A DNA stretch of 64,000 nt from Aldersonia sp036524855 (GTDB lineage Bacteria > Actinomycetota > Actinomycetes > Mycobacteriales > Mycobacteriaceae). Below, in pieces: positions 54,901 through 62,575 of this stretch (its first letter is position 1; each line of letters begins with the position of its first letter). The translations under genes were made by a program, and so were the position numbers. The stretch spans positions 1 through 64,000 of the forward strand of contig DATDBL010000238.1 of assembly GCA_036524855.1 (NCBI GenBank), written 5' to 3'. Below the pieces are notes generated by a model that worked only from the letters and a program-made list of their open reading frames with translations, was not told where the DNA came from and made no database searches.

Positions 54901-55383
54901 CACGTCGCGGTGCAGGGTGCCGATACGGTGCGCGGTCTCGAGCGCTCCGGCCATCTTGATCGCGACCCGCACCGCGTCCGGCCAGGGGAGCGGCCCGCTG
55001 GTTCGAATCTGGCGTCCCAGCGAGTCGCGCCGGTGATACGGCATGACCAGGTAGGGCCGGTCGGAGTCGGTGACGCCGACCTCGAAGACGTGCACGATGT
55101 TCGGGTGCCCTGACAGCCGGCCCATCGCCTGTTGCTCCCGGAAGAAGCGGTCGCGGCTCTCCGGGTCGAGGTCGGTGGAGAGGATCTTGATCGCCACGGT
55201 CCGGTCGAGCGCCTGCTGGCGGGCACGGAACACGGTCCCGAATCCGCCGCGGCCCACCTCGGCGACCTCGTCGAAACCGCGCGCGGTCAGTTCCTTGGCC
55301 CCGAGATCGGCGTCGAACACTGGCACCACATAGTGCTGTGTTTTCTCCGTTCGTTCGACGCTCTCGAACTCGCTGTCCGCCAT
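52000..55383 (-). CDS. pknK: serine/threonine protein kinase PknK
   Basis: Protein of 1127 residues (1110 in Rv3080c). The kinase domain (about 36-300) has the Gly loop GRGGFG at 44-49, Lys66, HRD at 158-160 and DFG at 178-180. A linker follows, then a MalT-like STAND ATPase with P-loop APAGFGKST at 377-385 and VVIDDWHRV as Walker B, and a TPR-rich helical C-terminal half. PknK controls growth adaptation and translation in mycobacteria. The ATG at 55383 follows a region with a tandem 15-bp repeat. Kinase residues are intact. Confidence 0.94.
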   Translation of the reverse strand: MADSEFESVERTEKTQHYVVPVFDADLGAKELTARGFDEVAEVGRGGFGTVFRARQQALDRTVAIKILSTDLDPESRDRFFREQQAMGRLSGHPNIVHVFEVGVTDSDRPYLVMPYHRRDSLGRQIRTSGPLPWPDAVRVAIKMAGALETAHRIGTLHRDVKPANILLNDYGEPQLTDFGIARVSGGFETTTGEITGSPAYTAPEVLEGRGASVAADIYGLGATLFCLVTGHAAVERREGESVVAQFIRIAHSPTQELHRDDLPDDLCSAIEHAMAREPDGRPRTALDVGRELRQVERRHGLAVTDMAIPDADVDEPPPVDPGAVSGTRPPTTSTTTPPGAITKYRPPFNPRRLVQRQRLIDTLRAGSRRRLVLIHAPAGFGKSTLAAQWRDTLIAEGVPVAWLSIDHDDNNVVWFLTHLLEALHLVAPSVVASSAQVLEEGGEEAQRYVLSSLINRIHSQRTFVVVVIDDWHRVSDPPTIAALELLLDNGCHHLQLIITSRSQQNLPITRLRLADELIEIDSGALRFDDTESSKFLVGFGGLHLDEHEIAELNTTTEGWAAALQLVSLSLRGRADPTTIIRRMSGRHRGVSDYLTENVLSTLDSQTLDFVLDTCVPERICGELAEALSGVPDGAEMLEDIEAQDLFLHRIDDAGEWFRYHHMFANFLRRRLARDQPERLRKLQKTASTWFVEHGMLSEAVDHALAAGDSDRAMELVEEHSPDLIERSRLGTLLRLLDKLPAGQVAARPRLQLDRAWAKAMLVRPRREEMRKLLAGVEALDPTADPRTARWQAEAKVIEAVRAVTVDDIGSIAELVDDALDHADELPPRVVSVAANVDTLSSVYRFRFDAARRRQIWARPYHRRNYGPFIQVFGHCYSGMAAWEQLQVGEAEHEFRAGVQLAYDGGASHSHAARLASAMLGELRYALGDLREAESLLDRSHELGTEGGITDFMLATLGTGARLKALLGDEEAARARLAEGTHAATEWGTPRLAARMWNERVRLGWLDGEVPASGAAATDANAIVGLTYELEEQTAIRALLERDAAADRSTAVARSAALLDRIRANRRPKAELEAFILHASCLAAAGDSGAAAQELAPAAARCRDLGLTQLLLDAGWHTREALALVDG

Positions 55384-55419
55384 CGCCGGAACCGCTTCTT
55401 GCCGTGTCGGAGTTGCTGT

Positions 55420-55449
55420 GCTGTTACCGAAATCGCTGTTACCGAAATC
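55420..55449. promoter_or_regulatory. perfect 15-bp tandem repeat upstream of pknK
   Basis: GCTGTTACCGAAATC is repeated head to tail at 55420-55434 and 55435-55449, 37 bases upstream of the pknK ATG. It is probably a double activator or repressor site, or part of the promoter. Confidence 0.55.
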
Positions 55450-55747
55450 ACAGCATAGTCCCGAGTCGGACGCGCGACCGGGCTTCGGGTGGCCGCCGTC
55501 ACCGTACCTACCGAAGAGTAGGGAACTCGGTGTAGACTCGCCGTTAAGTTAACTAAGATTCGCAACGCAGCGAACATGCCCTGACTGGCCCTTGGCCTGC
55601 TGAAGTGCAGGTTCTAAGGTAAAGAAGGTGTCGTGCGGCGGGTGTCGCGGATACGAGGTTTACCGAACATCGCGTTACGCCACGCCGCGCCCAAACGCCC
55701 GACCGGGCGGGGAGGAACGGCACACGCAATAGGAAGGGCACGTCAAC
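55450..55747. promoter_or_regulatory. intergenic promoter region between pknK and fadA
   Basis: About 300 bases without a convincing gene. It contains the near-palindrome TTAAGTTAACTAA at 55544-55556, centred on AGTTAACT, about 190 bases upstream of the fadA GTG, so fadA may have a long leader. The area around 55540-55620 is the most A/T-rich of the gap and is the likely promoter. Confidence 0.45.
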
Positions 55748-56962
55748 GTGACGACAGAGGCGTTTATCTACGAGGCGATCCGGACACCGCGCGGACGCGG
55801 GAAGAAGACCGGTTCGCTGCACTCGGTCAAGCCGCTCGATCTGGTCACCGGCCTGATCGGCGAACTGCGCACCCGCTACCCGGACCTCGACGAAGACCGG
55901 ATCTCGGACCTCATCCTCGGTGTCGTCAGCCCGGTCGGTGACCAGGGCGCGGACATCGCGCGTACCGCCGTCACCGCGGCGAACCTGCCCGTCACCGTCG
56001 GTGGCGTACAGATCAACCGGTTCTGCGCGTCCGGGCTGGAGGCGGTCAACATGGCGGCGCAGAAGGTGCGCTCGGGCTTCGACGACCTGGTGATCGCCGG
56101 TGGCGTCGAGTCGATGTCGCGGGTCCCGATGGCCAGCGACGGCGGCGCGTGGGCGATGGACCCGGCCACCAACTACGACACCTACTTCGTGCCCCAGGGC
56201 ATCTCCGCCGACCTGATCGCGACCATCGAGGGCTTCAGCCGCGACGACGTCGACGCGTACGCGGTGCGGTCGCAGGATCTCGCCGCCCAGGCCTGGTCGG
56301 GCGGGTATTTCGCCAAGTCCGTCGTTCCGGTGCGCGACATCAACGGCCTGGTCGTCCTCGACCACGACGAGCACATGCGCCCCGGCACCACCGCCGAGGA
56401 TCTCGCCAAGCTGGACCCGTCGTTCGCGATCATGGGCGAGATGGGCGGTTTCGACGCGGTCGCGCTGCAGAAGTACCACTTCGTGGAGAAGATCGACCAC
56501 GTTCACCACGGCGGCAACAGTTCCGGCATCGTCGACGGCTCCGCGCTCGTGCTTGTGGGTACCAAGGAAGCAGGAGACGCGTCGAATCTCACGCCGCGCG
56601 CCCGCATCGTCGCGACCGCCACCAGCGGCGCCGACTCGACCATCATGCTCACCGGGCCGACGCCGGCCACACGTAAGGCGCTCGCCAAGGCCGGGCTGAC
56701 CATGGACGACCTCGACCTCGTCGAGATCAACGAGGCGTTCGCGTCCGTGGTGCTCAAGTTCCAGAAGGACCTGAACATCCCCGACGAGAAGCTGAACGTC
56801 AACGGCGGCGCCATCGCGATGGGCCACCCGCTCGGCGCGACCGGCGCCATGATCACCGGCACCGTCGTCGACGAACTCGAGCGCCGCGGCGGCCGCTACG
56901 GCCTGATCACCCTGTGCATCGGCGGCGGAATGGGCGTCGCCACCATCATCGAGCGCGTCTGA
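55748..56962 (+). CDS. fadA: acetyl-CoA acyltransferase FadA (beta-oxidation thiolase)
   Basis: Thiolase of 404 residues. The nucleophile Cys lies in INRFCASGLEAVNMAAQK near residue 93; GGVESMSRVPM follows. C-terminal motifs are EINEAFASVV, NVNGGAIAMGHPLGATGA (His) and TLCIGGGMGVATIIERV (second Cys). It is the beta subunit of the trifunctional complex with FadB, 35 bases downstream. GTG start at 55748. Matches M. tuberculosis Rv0859. Confidence 0.94.
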   Translation: MTTEAFIYEAIRTPRGRGKKTGSLHSVKPLDLVTGLIGELRTRYPDLDEDRISDLILGVVSPVGDQGADIARTAVTAANLPVTVGGVQINRFCASGLEAVNMAAQKVRSGFDDLVIAGGVESMSRVPMASDGGAWAMDPATNYDTYFVPQGISADLIATIEGFSRDDVDAYAVRSQDLAAQAWSGGYFAKSVVPVRDINGLVVLDHDEHMRPGTTAEDLAKLDPSFAIMGEMGGFDAVALQKYHFVEKIDHVHHGGNSSGIVDGSALVLVGTKEAGDASNLTPRARIVATATSGADSTIMLTGPTPATRKALAKAGLTMDDLDLVEINEAFASVVLKFQKDLNIPDEKLNVNGGAIAMGHPLGATGAMITGTVVDELERRGGRYGLITLCIGGGMGVATIIERV

Positions 56963-56997
56963 CGCAACCGAGCGCAGTCAGCGAGGAGAGACACATA

Positions 56998-59151
56998 GTG
57001 AGCGAGAACAACATCATCGGCTGGGCGCGCGACGCGGACGGCATCGTCGTGCTGACCATCGACGACCCGAACCAGGGCGCGAACACGATGAACGAGGCCT
57101 ACAAGAAGTCGATGACGGCCACCGTCGAGCGACTCGAGGCCGAGCGCGACGATATCACCGGCGTCGTGATCACCTCGGCGAAGAAGACCTTCTTCGCCGG
57201 CGGCGACCTCAAGAACATGATCGGGGTCGGGCCCGACGACGGCGCCGCATTGATGGCGGAACTGTTCGAGATCAAGGACGCCCTGCGTCGGCTCGAACTA
57301 CTCGGCAAACCGGTGGTCGCTGCGATCAACGGCGCCGCGCTCGGTGGGGGACTCGAGATCACCCTGGCCTGTCACCGCCGAATCGTCGCCGACGTACCCG
57401 GCGTGCAGATCGGCTTCCCCGAGGTCTCCCTCGGCCTGCTCCCCGCGGGGGGTGGCGTGACCCGCACCGTGCGGATGCTCGGCATCCAGGGCGCGTTGCT
57501 CGGCGCGCTGCTGCAGGGCCAGCGTTACAAGCCGGCCAAGGCCAAGGAGGTCGGCCTCGTCGACGACGTCGTCGGTTCGATCGAGGAACTTGTGCCCGCC
57601 GCGAAGGCGTGGATCAAGGCGAACCCCGAAGGCGGTGTGCAGCCCTGGGACAAGAAGGGCTACAAGATCCCCGGCGGCACCCCGACCTCGCCGGCGTTCG
57701 CGGCGAACCTGCCGGCGTTCCCGGCGAACCTGCGCAAGCAGCTCAAGGGCGCGAACATGCCGGCGCCGCGCGCAATCATGTCGGCGGCCGTCGAGGGTGC
57801 CCAGGTCGACTTCGACAACGCGTCGCTGATCGAGGCGCGCTACTTCGTCAAGCTGCTGACCGGCCCGGTCGCGAAGAACATGATGCAGGCGTTCTTCTTC
57901 GACCTGCAGGCGATCAACAACGGCGGCTCGCGGCCTTCCCGGGCCGATGGAACAGCTGTCCCGAAGCGTGAGATCAACAAGGTCGGCGTGCTCGGCGCGG
58001 GCATGATGGGCGCCGGCATCGCCTATGTCACCGCGAAGGCCGGCATCGACGTCGTGCTCAAGGACGTCAGCATCGAGGCCGCGCAGAAGGGCAAGGCCTA
58101 CGCCGAGGGCATCGAGTCCAAGGCACTCGCGCGTGGCAAGACCACCGAGGAGAAGTCGAAGGCGCTGCTCGACCGGATCACCCCGACGTCCGACGTCGCG
58201 GACCTGAAGGGCGTCGACTTCGTGGTCGAGGCCGTGTTCGAGAACACCGAACTCAAGCACAAGGTATTCGGTGAGATCGAGGACGTCGTCGATTCGAACG
58301 CGCTGCTCGGGTCGAACACCTCGACGCTGCCGATCACGGGTCTCGCGGAGGGCGTGACGCGGCCCGAGGACTTCATCGGCATCCACTTCTTCTCCCCGGT
58401 CGACAAGATGCCGCTCGTGGAGATCATCAAGGGCGAGAAGACCTCCGACGAGGCACTGGCTCGTGCGTTCGACTACACGCTGGCGATAAAGAAGACCCCG
58501 ATCGTCGTCAACGACAGCCGCGGATTCTTCACCTCCCGGGTGATCGGCACGTTCGTCAACGAGGCGATCGGCATGCTCGCCGAGGGTATCGAGCCCGCGA
58601 CCATCGAGCAGGCGGGTTCGCAGGCCGGCTATCCGGCGCCGCCGCTGCAGCTGTCCGACGAGCTGAATCTGACGCTGATGCAAAAGATTCGGAAGGAGGG
58701 CGAGGAGGCGGCGAAGGCGCAGGGCAAACAACTGCCCGACGATCCGGCCAAGCAGGTCATCAACACGCTGGTCGAGGGCGGGCGGATCGGCAAACTCGGC
58801 GGTGCCGGGTTCTACGACTACGTCGACGGCAAGCGGGCCGGGCTGTGGCAGGGCCTGCGCGACACCTTCAAGACCGGCACCGACCTCGAGGTTCCGTTCC
58901 AGGATCTGATCGACCGGATGCTGTTCATCGAGGCCATCGAGACCCAGAAGTGCTTCGACGAGGGCGTTCTCACGTCCACGGCGGACGCGAACATCGGCTC
59001 GATCTTCGGCATCGGCTACCCGGCCTGGACCGGCGGCGTTCACCAGTTCATCGTCGGCTACCCCGGTGGCAAGGCGGCCTTCGTCGCCCGCGCCGAGGAA
59101 CTCGCCAAGAAGTACGGCGACCGCTTCACCCCGCCCGCCAGTTTGCGCTGA
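56998..59151 (+). CDS. fadB: 3-hydroxyacyl-CoA dehydrogenase/enoyl-CoA hydratase FadB
   Basis: Bifunctional protein of 717 residues (720 in Rv0860). The N-terminal crotonase domain has SAKKTFFAGGDLKNM (oxyanion loop) and NGAALGGGLEITLACH. The 3-hydroxyacyl-CoA dehydrogenase domain starts KVGVLGAGMMGAGIAYVTAKAGI near residue 328 and carries GIHFFSPVDKMPLVEI (catalytic His) and NDSRGFFTSRV. With FadA it forms the beta-oxidation complex. The GTG at 56998 follows GCGAGGAG. A hairpin terminator lies 15 bases after the stop. Confidence 0.95.
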   Translation: MSENNIIGWARDADGIVVLTIDDPNQGANTMNEAYKKSMTATVERLEAERDDITGVVITSAKKTFFAGGDLKNMIGVGPDDGAALMAELFEIKDALRRLELLGKPVVAAINGAALGGGLEITLACHRRIVADVPGVQIGFPEVSLGLLPAGGGVTRTVRMLGIQGALLGALLQGQRYKPAKAKEVGLVDDVVGSIEELVPAAKAWIKANPEGGVQPWDKKGYKIPGGTPTSPAFAANLPAFPANLRKQLKGANMPAPRAIMSAAVEGAQVDFDNASLIEARYFVKLLTGPVAKNMMQAFFFDLQAINNGGSRPSRADGTAVPKREINKVGVLGAGMMGAGIAYVTAKAGIDVVLKDVSIEAAQKGKAYAEGIESKALARGKTTEEKSKALLDRITPTSDVADLKGVDFVVEAVFENTELKHKVFGEIEDVVDSNALLGSNTSTLPITGLAEGVTRPEDFIGIHFFSPVDKMPLVEIIKGEKTSDEALARAFDYTLAIKKTPIVVNDSRGFFTSRVIGTFVNEAIGMLAEGIEPATIEQAGSQAGYPAPPLQLSDELNLTLMQKIRKEGEEAAKAQGKQLPDDPAKQVINTLVEGGRIGKLGGAGFYDYVDGKRAGLWQGLRDTFKTGTDLEVPFQDLIDRMLFIEAIETQKCFDEGVLTSTADANIGSIFGIGYPAWTGGVHQFIVGYPGGKAAFVARAEELAKKYGDRFTPPASLR

Positions 59152-59165
59152 CCTGCCAAAACACG

Positions 59166-59210
59166 ACTGCCCGCCTCGCATCCGCGCAAAGCGGATGGGA
59201 GGCGGGCAGT
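59166..59210. terminator. 20-bp stem hairpin between fadB and the helicase gene
   Basis: Arms 59166-59185 and 59191-59210 pair over 20 bases with a single mismatch around the loop GCAAA, followed by TTCGTG. It lies between the convergent stops of fadB and the DEAD-box helicase, so it is a bidirectional terminator. Confidence 0.85.
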
Positions 59211-59223
59211 TTCGTGTGCTGGA

Positions 59224-60546
59224 TCAGGCGCGGGCGGCTGCGCGGCGGCGACCACCGCGGGCGCCGCGACCTCGGCCGGCGTTGTGCTGCTGGCGGGAGT
59301 GCTGCTGGACGGGGCCCTTGGCACGTGCCGGTGCCTGCGGTCGGCTCGGTGCCGGCGCGGTGGGGGCGACGTACGGGGCGACATCGCCGACGAGGTCGGC
59401 GACGGCGGGTGCGTCACCGGTGACCCGCTGCGGTGTCACCGAAATCGCGGCCTTGCGCATCAGGACCGCGAGATCGCGACGCTGCTCGGGCAGCACGACG
59501 GTGACGACGTCGCCGGCGTTGCCGGCACGCGCGGTGCGCCCCGACCGGTGCAGGTAGGACTTGTGCTCCGCCGGCGGATCCACGTGCACGACGAGTTCGA
59601 CGTCGTCGACGTGCACACCGCGGGCGGCGACGTCGGTGGCGACGAGCACCCGCGCATCACCCGCCGAGAACGCGGCCAGGTTGCGGTCGCGGGCATTCTG
59701 CGACAGGTTGCCGTGCAGATCCACCGAGGGGATCCCGGCGTCGGTGAGCTGCCGCGCCAACTTGCGCGCCTGGTGCTTGGTCCGCATGAACAGGATGCGT
59801 CGTCCGGTGCCCGACGCGAGCCGGTGCACGAGATCACGCTTGGCGTCGACGCTGTGCACCTCGAAGACGTGATGCGTCATCGCCGGGACCGGCGACGTGC
59901 CGGAGTCCACGGAGTGGTGCACCGGATTCTTCAGGAACCGCTTCACCAGCTTGTCGACCCCGTTGTCGAGGGTCGCCGAGAACAACAGGCGCTGCGTGTT
60001 CGACGGCGTCGCGGCGAGGATGCGGGTGACGCCGGGCAGGAAGCCGAGGTCGGCCATGTGATCGGCCTCGTCGAGGACGGTGATCCGCACCGCATCGAGC
60101 CGGATCAGGCCTTGACGCATGAGGTCTTCGAGCCGGCCGGGGCAGGCGACGACGATGTCGACGCCGCCGGCGAGCGCGCGCGCCTGCGGGCCCTGGGCGA
60201 CGCCGCCGAAGATGGTGGTGACCTTCAGGCCGGATGCCGAGGCCAGCGGGGCGAGCACGGCCGCGATCTGGCTCGCGAGCTCACGGGTCGGGGCCAGGAC
60301 GAGGCCGGTGGGGTGGCCGGGGCGGCGCGGCGCGCCGGCGAGGCGGCTGACCAGCGGAATCGCGAAGGCCAGGGTCTTGCCGCTGCCGGTCTTGCCGCGA
60401 CCGAGGACGTCGCGGCCGGCGAGAGTGTCGGGCAGGGTGTCGGCCTGGATGGGAAACGGCGCCGTGATTCCGGCGGCGTCGAGGGTCTTTGTCAGTGCGG
60501 CGGGCACGCCCAGCGCAGCGAACGAAGCGGGGGAAGAGGTGGTCAT
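59224..60546 (-). CDS. DEAD-box RNA helicase
   Basis: RhlE-like helicase of 440 residues. Q-motif region FAALGVPAALTKTLDAAGITAPFPIQ, motif I GRGKTGSGKT, motif Ia PTRELASQ, motif II VLDEADHM, motif III SAT, and motifs V/VI ATDVAARGVHVDD and HRSGRTARAG are all present. The C-terminal ~70 residues are an Ala/Pro then Arg/Gly-rich tail (GRGRGARGGRRRAA), likely RNA-binding. The ATG at 60546 precedes the Q motif. The 237-base gap upstream may include a long leader, as is common for cold-shock helicases. Confidence 0.93.
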   Translation of the reverse strand: MTTSSPASFAALGVPAALTKTLDAAGITAPFPIQADTLPDTLAGRDVLGRGKTGSGKTLAFAIPLVSRLAGAPRRPGHPTGLVLAPTRELASQIAAVLAPLASASGLKVTTIFGGVAQGPQARALAGGVDIVVACPGRLEDLMRQGLIRLDAVRITVLDEADHMADLGFLPGVTRILAATPSNTQRLLFSATLDNGVDKLVKRFLKNPVHHSVDSGTSPVPAMTHHVFEVHSVDAKRDLVHRLASGTGRRILFMRTKHQARKLARQLTDAGIPSVDLHGNLSQNARDRNLAAFSAGDARVLVATDVAARGVHVDDVELVVHVDPPAEHKSYLHRSGRTARAGNAGDVVTVVLPEQRRDLAVLMRKAAISVTPQRVTGDAPAVADLVGDVAPYVAPTAPAPSRPQAPARAKGPVQQHSRQQHNAGRGRGARGGRRRAAARA

Positions 60547-60783
60547 ACGGGTTCGAGAGCCTTTCGAGGCATCGTCGTGCACGCGGTCGGCGCGGCGGTC
60601 AGCCGGGCACCGGGAGCGGCACATGGTGGCGAGATTGCCGGTGGGCAAAATCGATCGCCGTAACAGAGCTGGTGCCACGTTCGGTCGGAGACCGGCCGGT
60701 GAGCGTAGAGCAATCCACGACGGGAAGGGTGCTGCGCGGGCGCATACCCTCGACGCTGAGCTTACCGCACGAACGACACGCGC

Positions 60784-61191
60784 CTACAACGCCCGGGGTG
60801 TGGGATATGTCGCATCGGGGGCCATCGGCGGGCACGATAACCCGGGCAGCGTGGTGACCTCGAAGTGCCACCACTCGTTGACGAAGCCCCGGCACAGGCC
60901 CCAGCGGTAGCCGTTTGCCTCCAGCCAGGCCGCGCCGGCGGCGGGACCCACGTCGATCGCCTGCCCGGAGACGTGATGCGACTCCTCCGGCGGCAGCACC
61001 CACCGACGCGCCTCGTCCGGACCGCCGTAGGTCGCGAGCCCGTTCTCCCACATCGCCTGCTGCTCGGCGGGAGTGCGGTAGCCCGACGTGATCCACAGCG
61101 GAACCCCAACGGCGGCGGCCTCGTTCGAGGCCAGCGTGTACGCGGTCGCCAACCCGGGGTCGAGTCCCTCCGTCCCCGGCGCGCTCGACAA
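60784..61191 (-). CDS. VanY/M15-type D,D-carboxypeptidase-like secreted protein (start uncertain)
   Basis: Zinc peptidase domain of about 135 residues with ITSGYRTPAEQQAMWENG, ESHHVSGQAIDVG (metal His and Asp) and NEWWHFE (catalytic Glu/metal His), the complete M15B set. The first usable start is a TTG at 61191, but coding continues upstream in frame as a signal-peptide-like RRLVTGLGVAAALTLSGGAVAAA to about 61270, where no ATG, GTG or TTG is present. Either an unusual start or a sequence error hides the true beginning. It lies just after tmsB. It probably trims peptidoglycan outside the membrane. Confidence 0.8.
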   Translation of the reverse strand: MSSAPGTEGLDPGLATAYTLASNEAAAVGVPLWITSGYRTPAEQQAMWENGLATYGGPDEARRWVLPPEESHHVSGQAIDVGPAAGAAWLEANGYRWGLCRGFVNEWWHFEVTTLPGLSCPPMAPDATYPTPRAL

Positions 61192-61273
61192 GGTCGGCTG
61201 CGCGGCGGCGACCGCACCACCGGACAGCGTCAGTGCGGCCGCGACTCCGAGACCGGTGACCAGGCGGCGGATC

Positions 61274-62575
61274 TCAGGCCTCCCACCACGGGCGCAGCGG
61301 CAGGTTCGCCTCGCCGTGCGCGTCCAGCTTCACACCGAGCACCTGGTGCAACTGGACGACGTTGCGTTCGAAGCCGAGCCGCGAGCCGGCCATGTAGAGG
61401 CCCCACACCTTGGCGGTCCCCTCGCCGACCTCGGCGACGCACTCGTCCCAGTTCGCGACCAGGTTGTTGCACCATTCGGCGAGGGTCAGCGCGTAGTGCT
61501 CGCGCAGGTTCTCCTCGTGCCGGACCTCGAGCCCGACGTTCTGGATGTCGGTGATGATCCGCCCCGACCCGATCAGCTCGCCGTCCGGGAACACGTAGCG
61601 GTCGATGAATCCACCGGCCTTCGAACTGCGGTCGTTGTCCGGACGGGTGATGCAGTGGTTGAGGAATAGCCCCCCGTCGCGCAGCTTGGACTTGATGAAA
61701 CCGAAGTACGACGGGTAGTTCTGCACGCCGATGTGCTCGGTGAGCCCGATCGACGACAACGCATCGAACCCGGTCTCGCGGATGTCGCGGTAGTCGCAGT
61801 GCCGCACCTCGGCGAGGTCGGTCAGCCCCTCCTCGGCGATCGCCTTCCGGGCCCACTCGGCCTGCTGCTTGGACAGCGTCGCACCGATCACGCGGACCCC
61901 GCGGCGCGCCGCATAGCGCACCATCGTTCCCCAGCCGCAACCGATGTCGAGCAGACTGTCGCCCTCCTTCAGATTCAGCTTGTCGAACACCATCCGGTAC
62001 TTGTTCTCCTGGGCCTGCTCCAACGGCCAGTCCGGCGCGCCGTAGGTCGCGCAGGTGTAGGCCATCGACGGACCGAGCACCAGCTCGTAGAACCGATTCG
62101 ACACGTCGTAGTGGTGCTGGATCACCCCGGCGTCGCGGGACTTGGAGTGCCGCAACCCCTCCGCGATCCGCCGCCACCGCGGAAGCGTCTCCTGCGGTGG
62201 CGGGGCGATGGGCCGCAACCGCTCCCAGCCCAGCGAGCGGGTGATCTGGGCGATCCGGAGCGGCGAAGGACGGCGGAATCGCATATCCTCCATCACCTTC
62301 AGGATCTCGTAGGGATCGCCGGGATGCACCCCGACTGCGTCCATTTCGCCGGACACGTAGGCGCGGGCCATGCCGAGGTCGCCCGGCGCGGTGGCGAGAT
62401 AGTTGACGCCGCGGGCGGACTTGACGTCCAGCCCGTACCGCGATTCGACCGGGCCGGCGGTGCTGCCGTCGTACGCCGACACCCGCAACGGCAGGTCGCG
62501 GTCGGCGAAGATTTGCAAGATCTCCGCGATGGACAGCCTGTGCGCGGTCTCGGGTCGAGTCTTGAATATTGTCAC
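61274..62575 (-). CDS. tmsB: cyclopropane-synthase-like fatty acid methyltransferase TmsB (UfaA1-like)
   Basis: SAM methyltransferase of 433 residues in the CFA synthase family. Features are IQHHYDVSNRFYELVLGPSMAYTCATY, the SAM loop LLDIGCGWGTMVRYAARRGVRVIGATLSKQQ, and SSIGLTEHIG with the conserved Glu/His. Paired with the FAD oxidoreductase it methylates oleoyl phospholipid to a 10-methylene acid, the first step to 10-methylstearic (tuberculostearic) acid. The GTG at 62575 overlaps the stop of the oxidoreductase gene (GTGA). Equivalent to M. tuberculosis Rv0447c. Confidence 0.88.
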   Translation of the reverse strand: MTIFKTRPETAHRLSIAEILQIFADRDLPLRVSAYDGSTAGPVESRYGLDVKSARGVNYLATAPGDLGMARAYVSGEMDAVGVHPGDPYEILKVMEDMRFRRPSPLRIAQITRSLGWERLRPIAPPPQETLPRWRRIAEGLRHSKSRDAGVIQHHYDVSNRFYELVLGPSMAYTCATYGAPDWPLEQAQENKYRMVFDKLNLKEGDSLLDIGCGWGTMVRYAARRGVRVIGATLSKQQAEWARKAIAEEGLTDLAEVRHCDYRDIRETGFDALSSIGLTEHIGVQNYPSYFGFIKSKLRDGGLFLNHCITRPDNDRSSKAGGFIDRYVFPDGELIGSGRIITDIQNVGLEVRHEENLREHYALTLAEWCNNLVANWDECVAEVGEGTAKVWGLYMAGSRLGFERNVVQLHQVLGVKLDAHGEANLPLRPWWEA

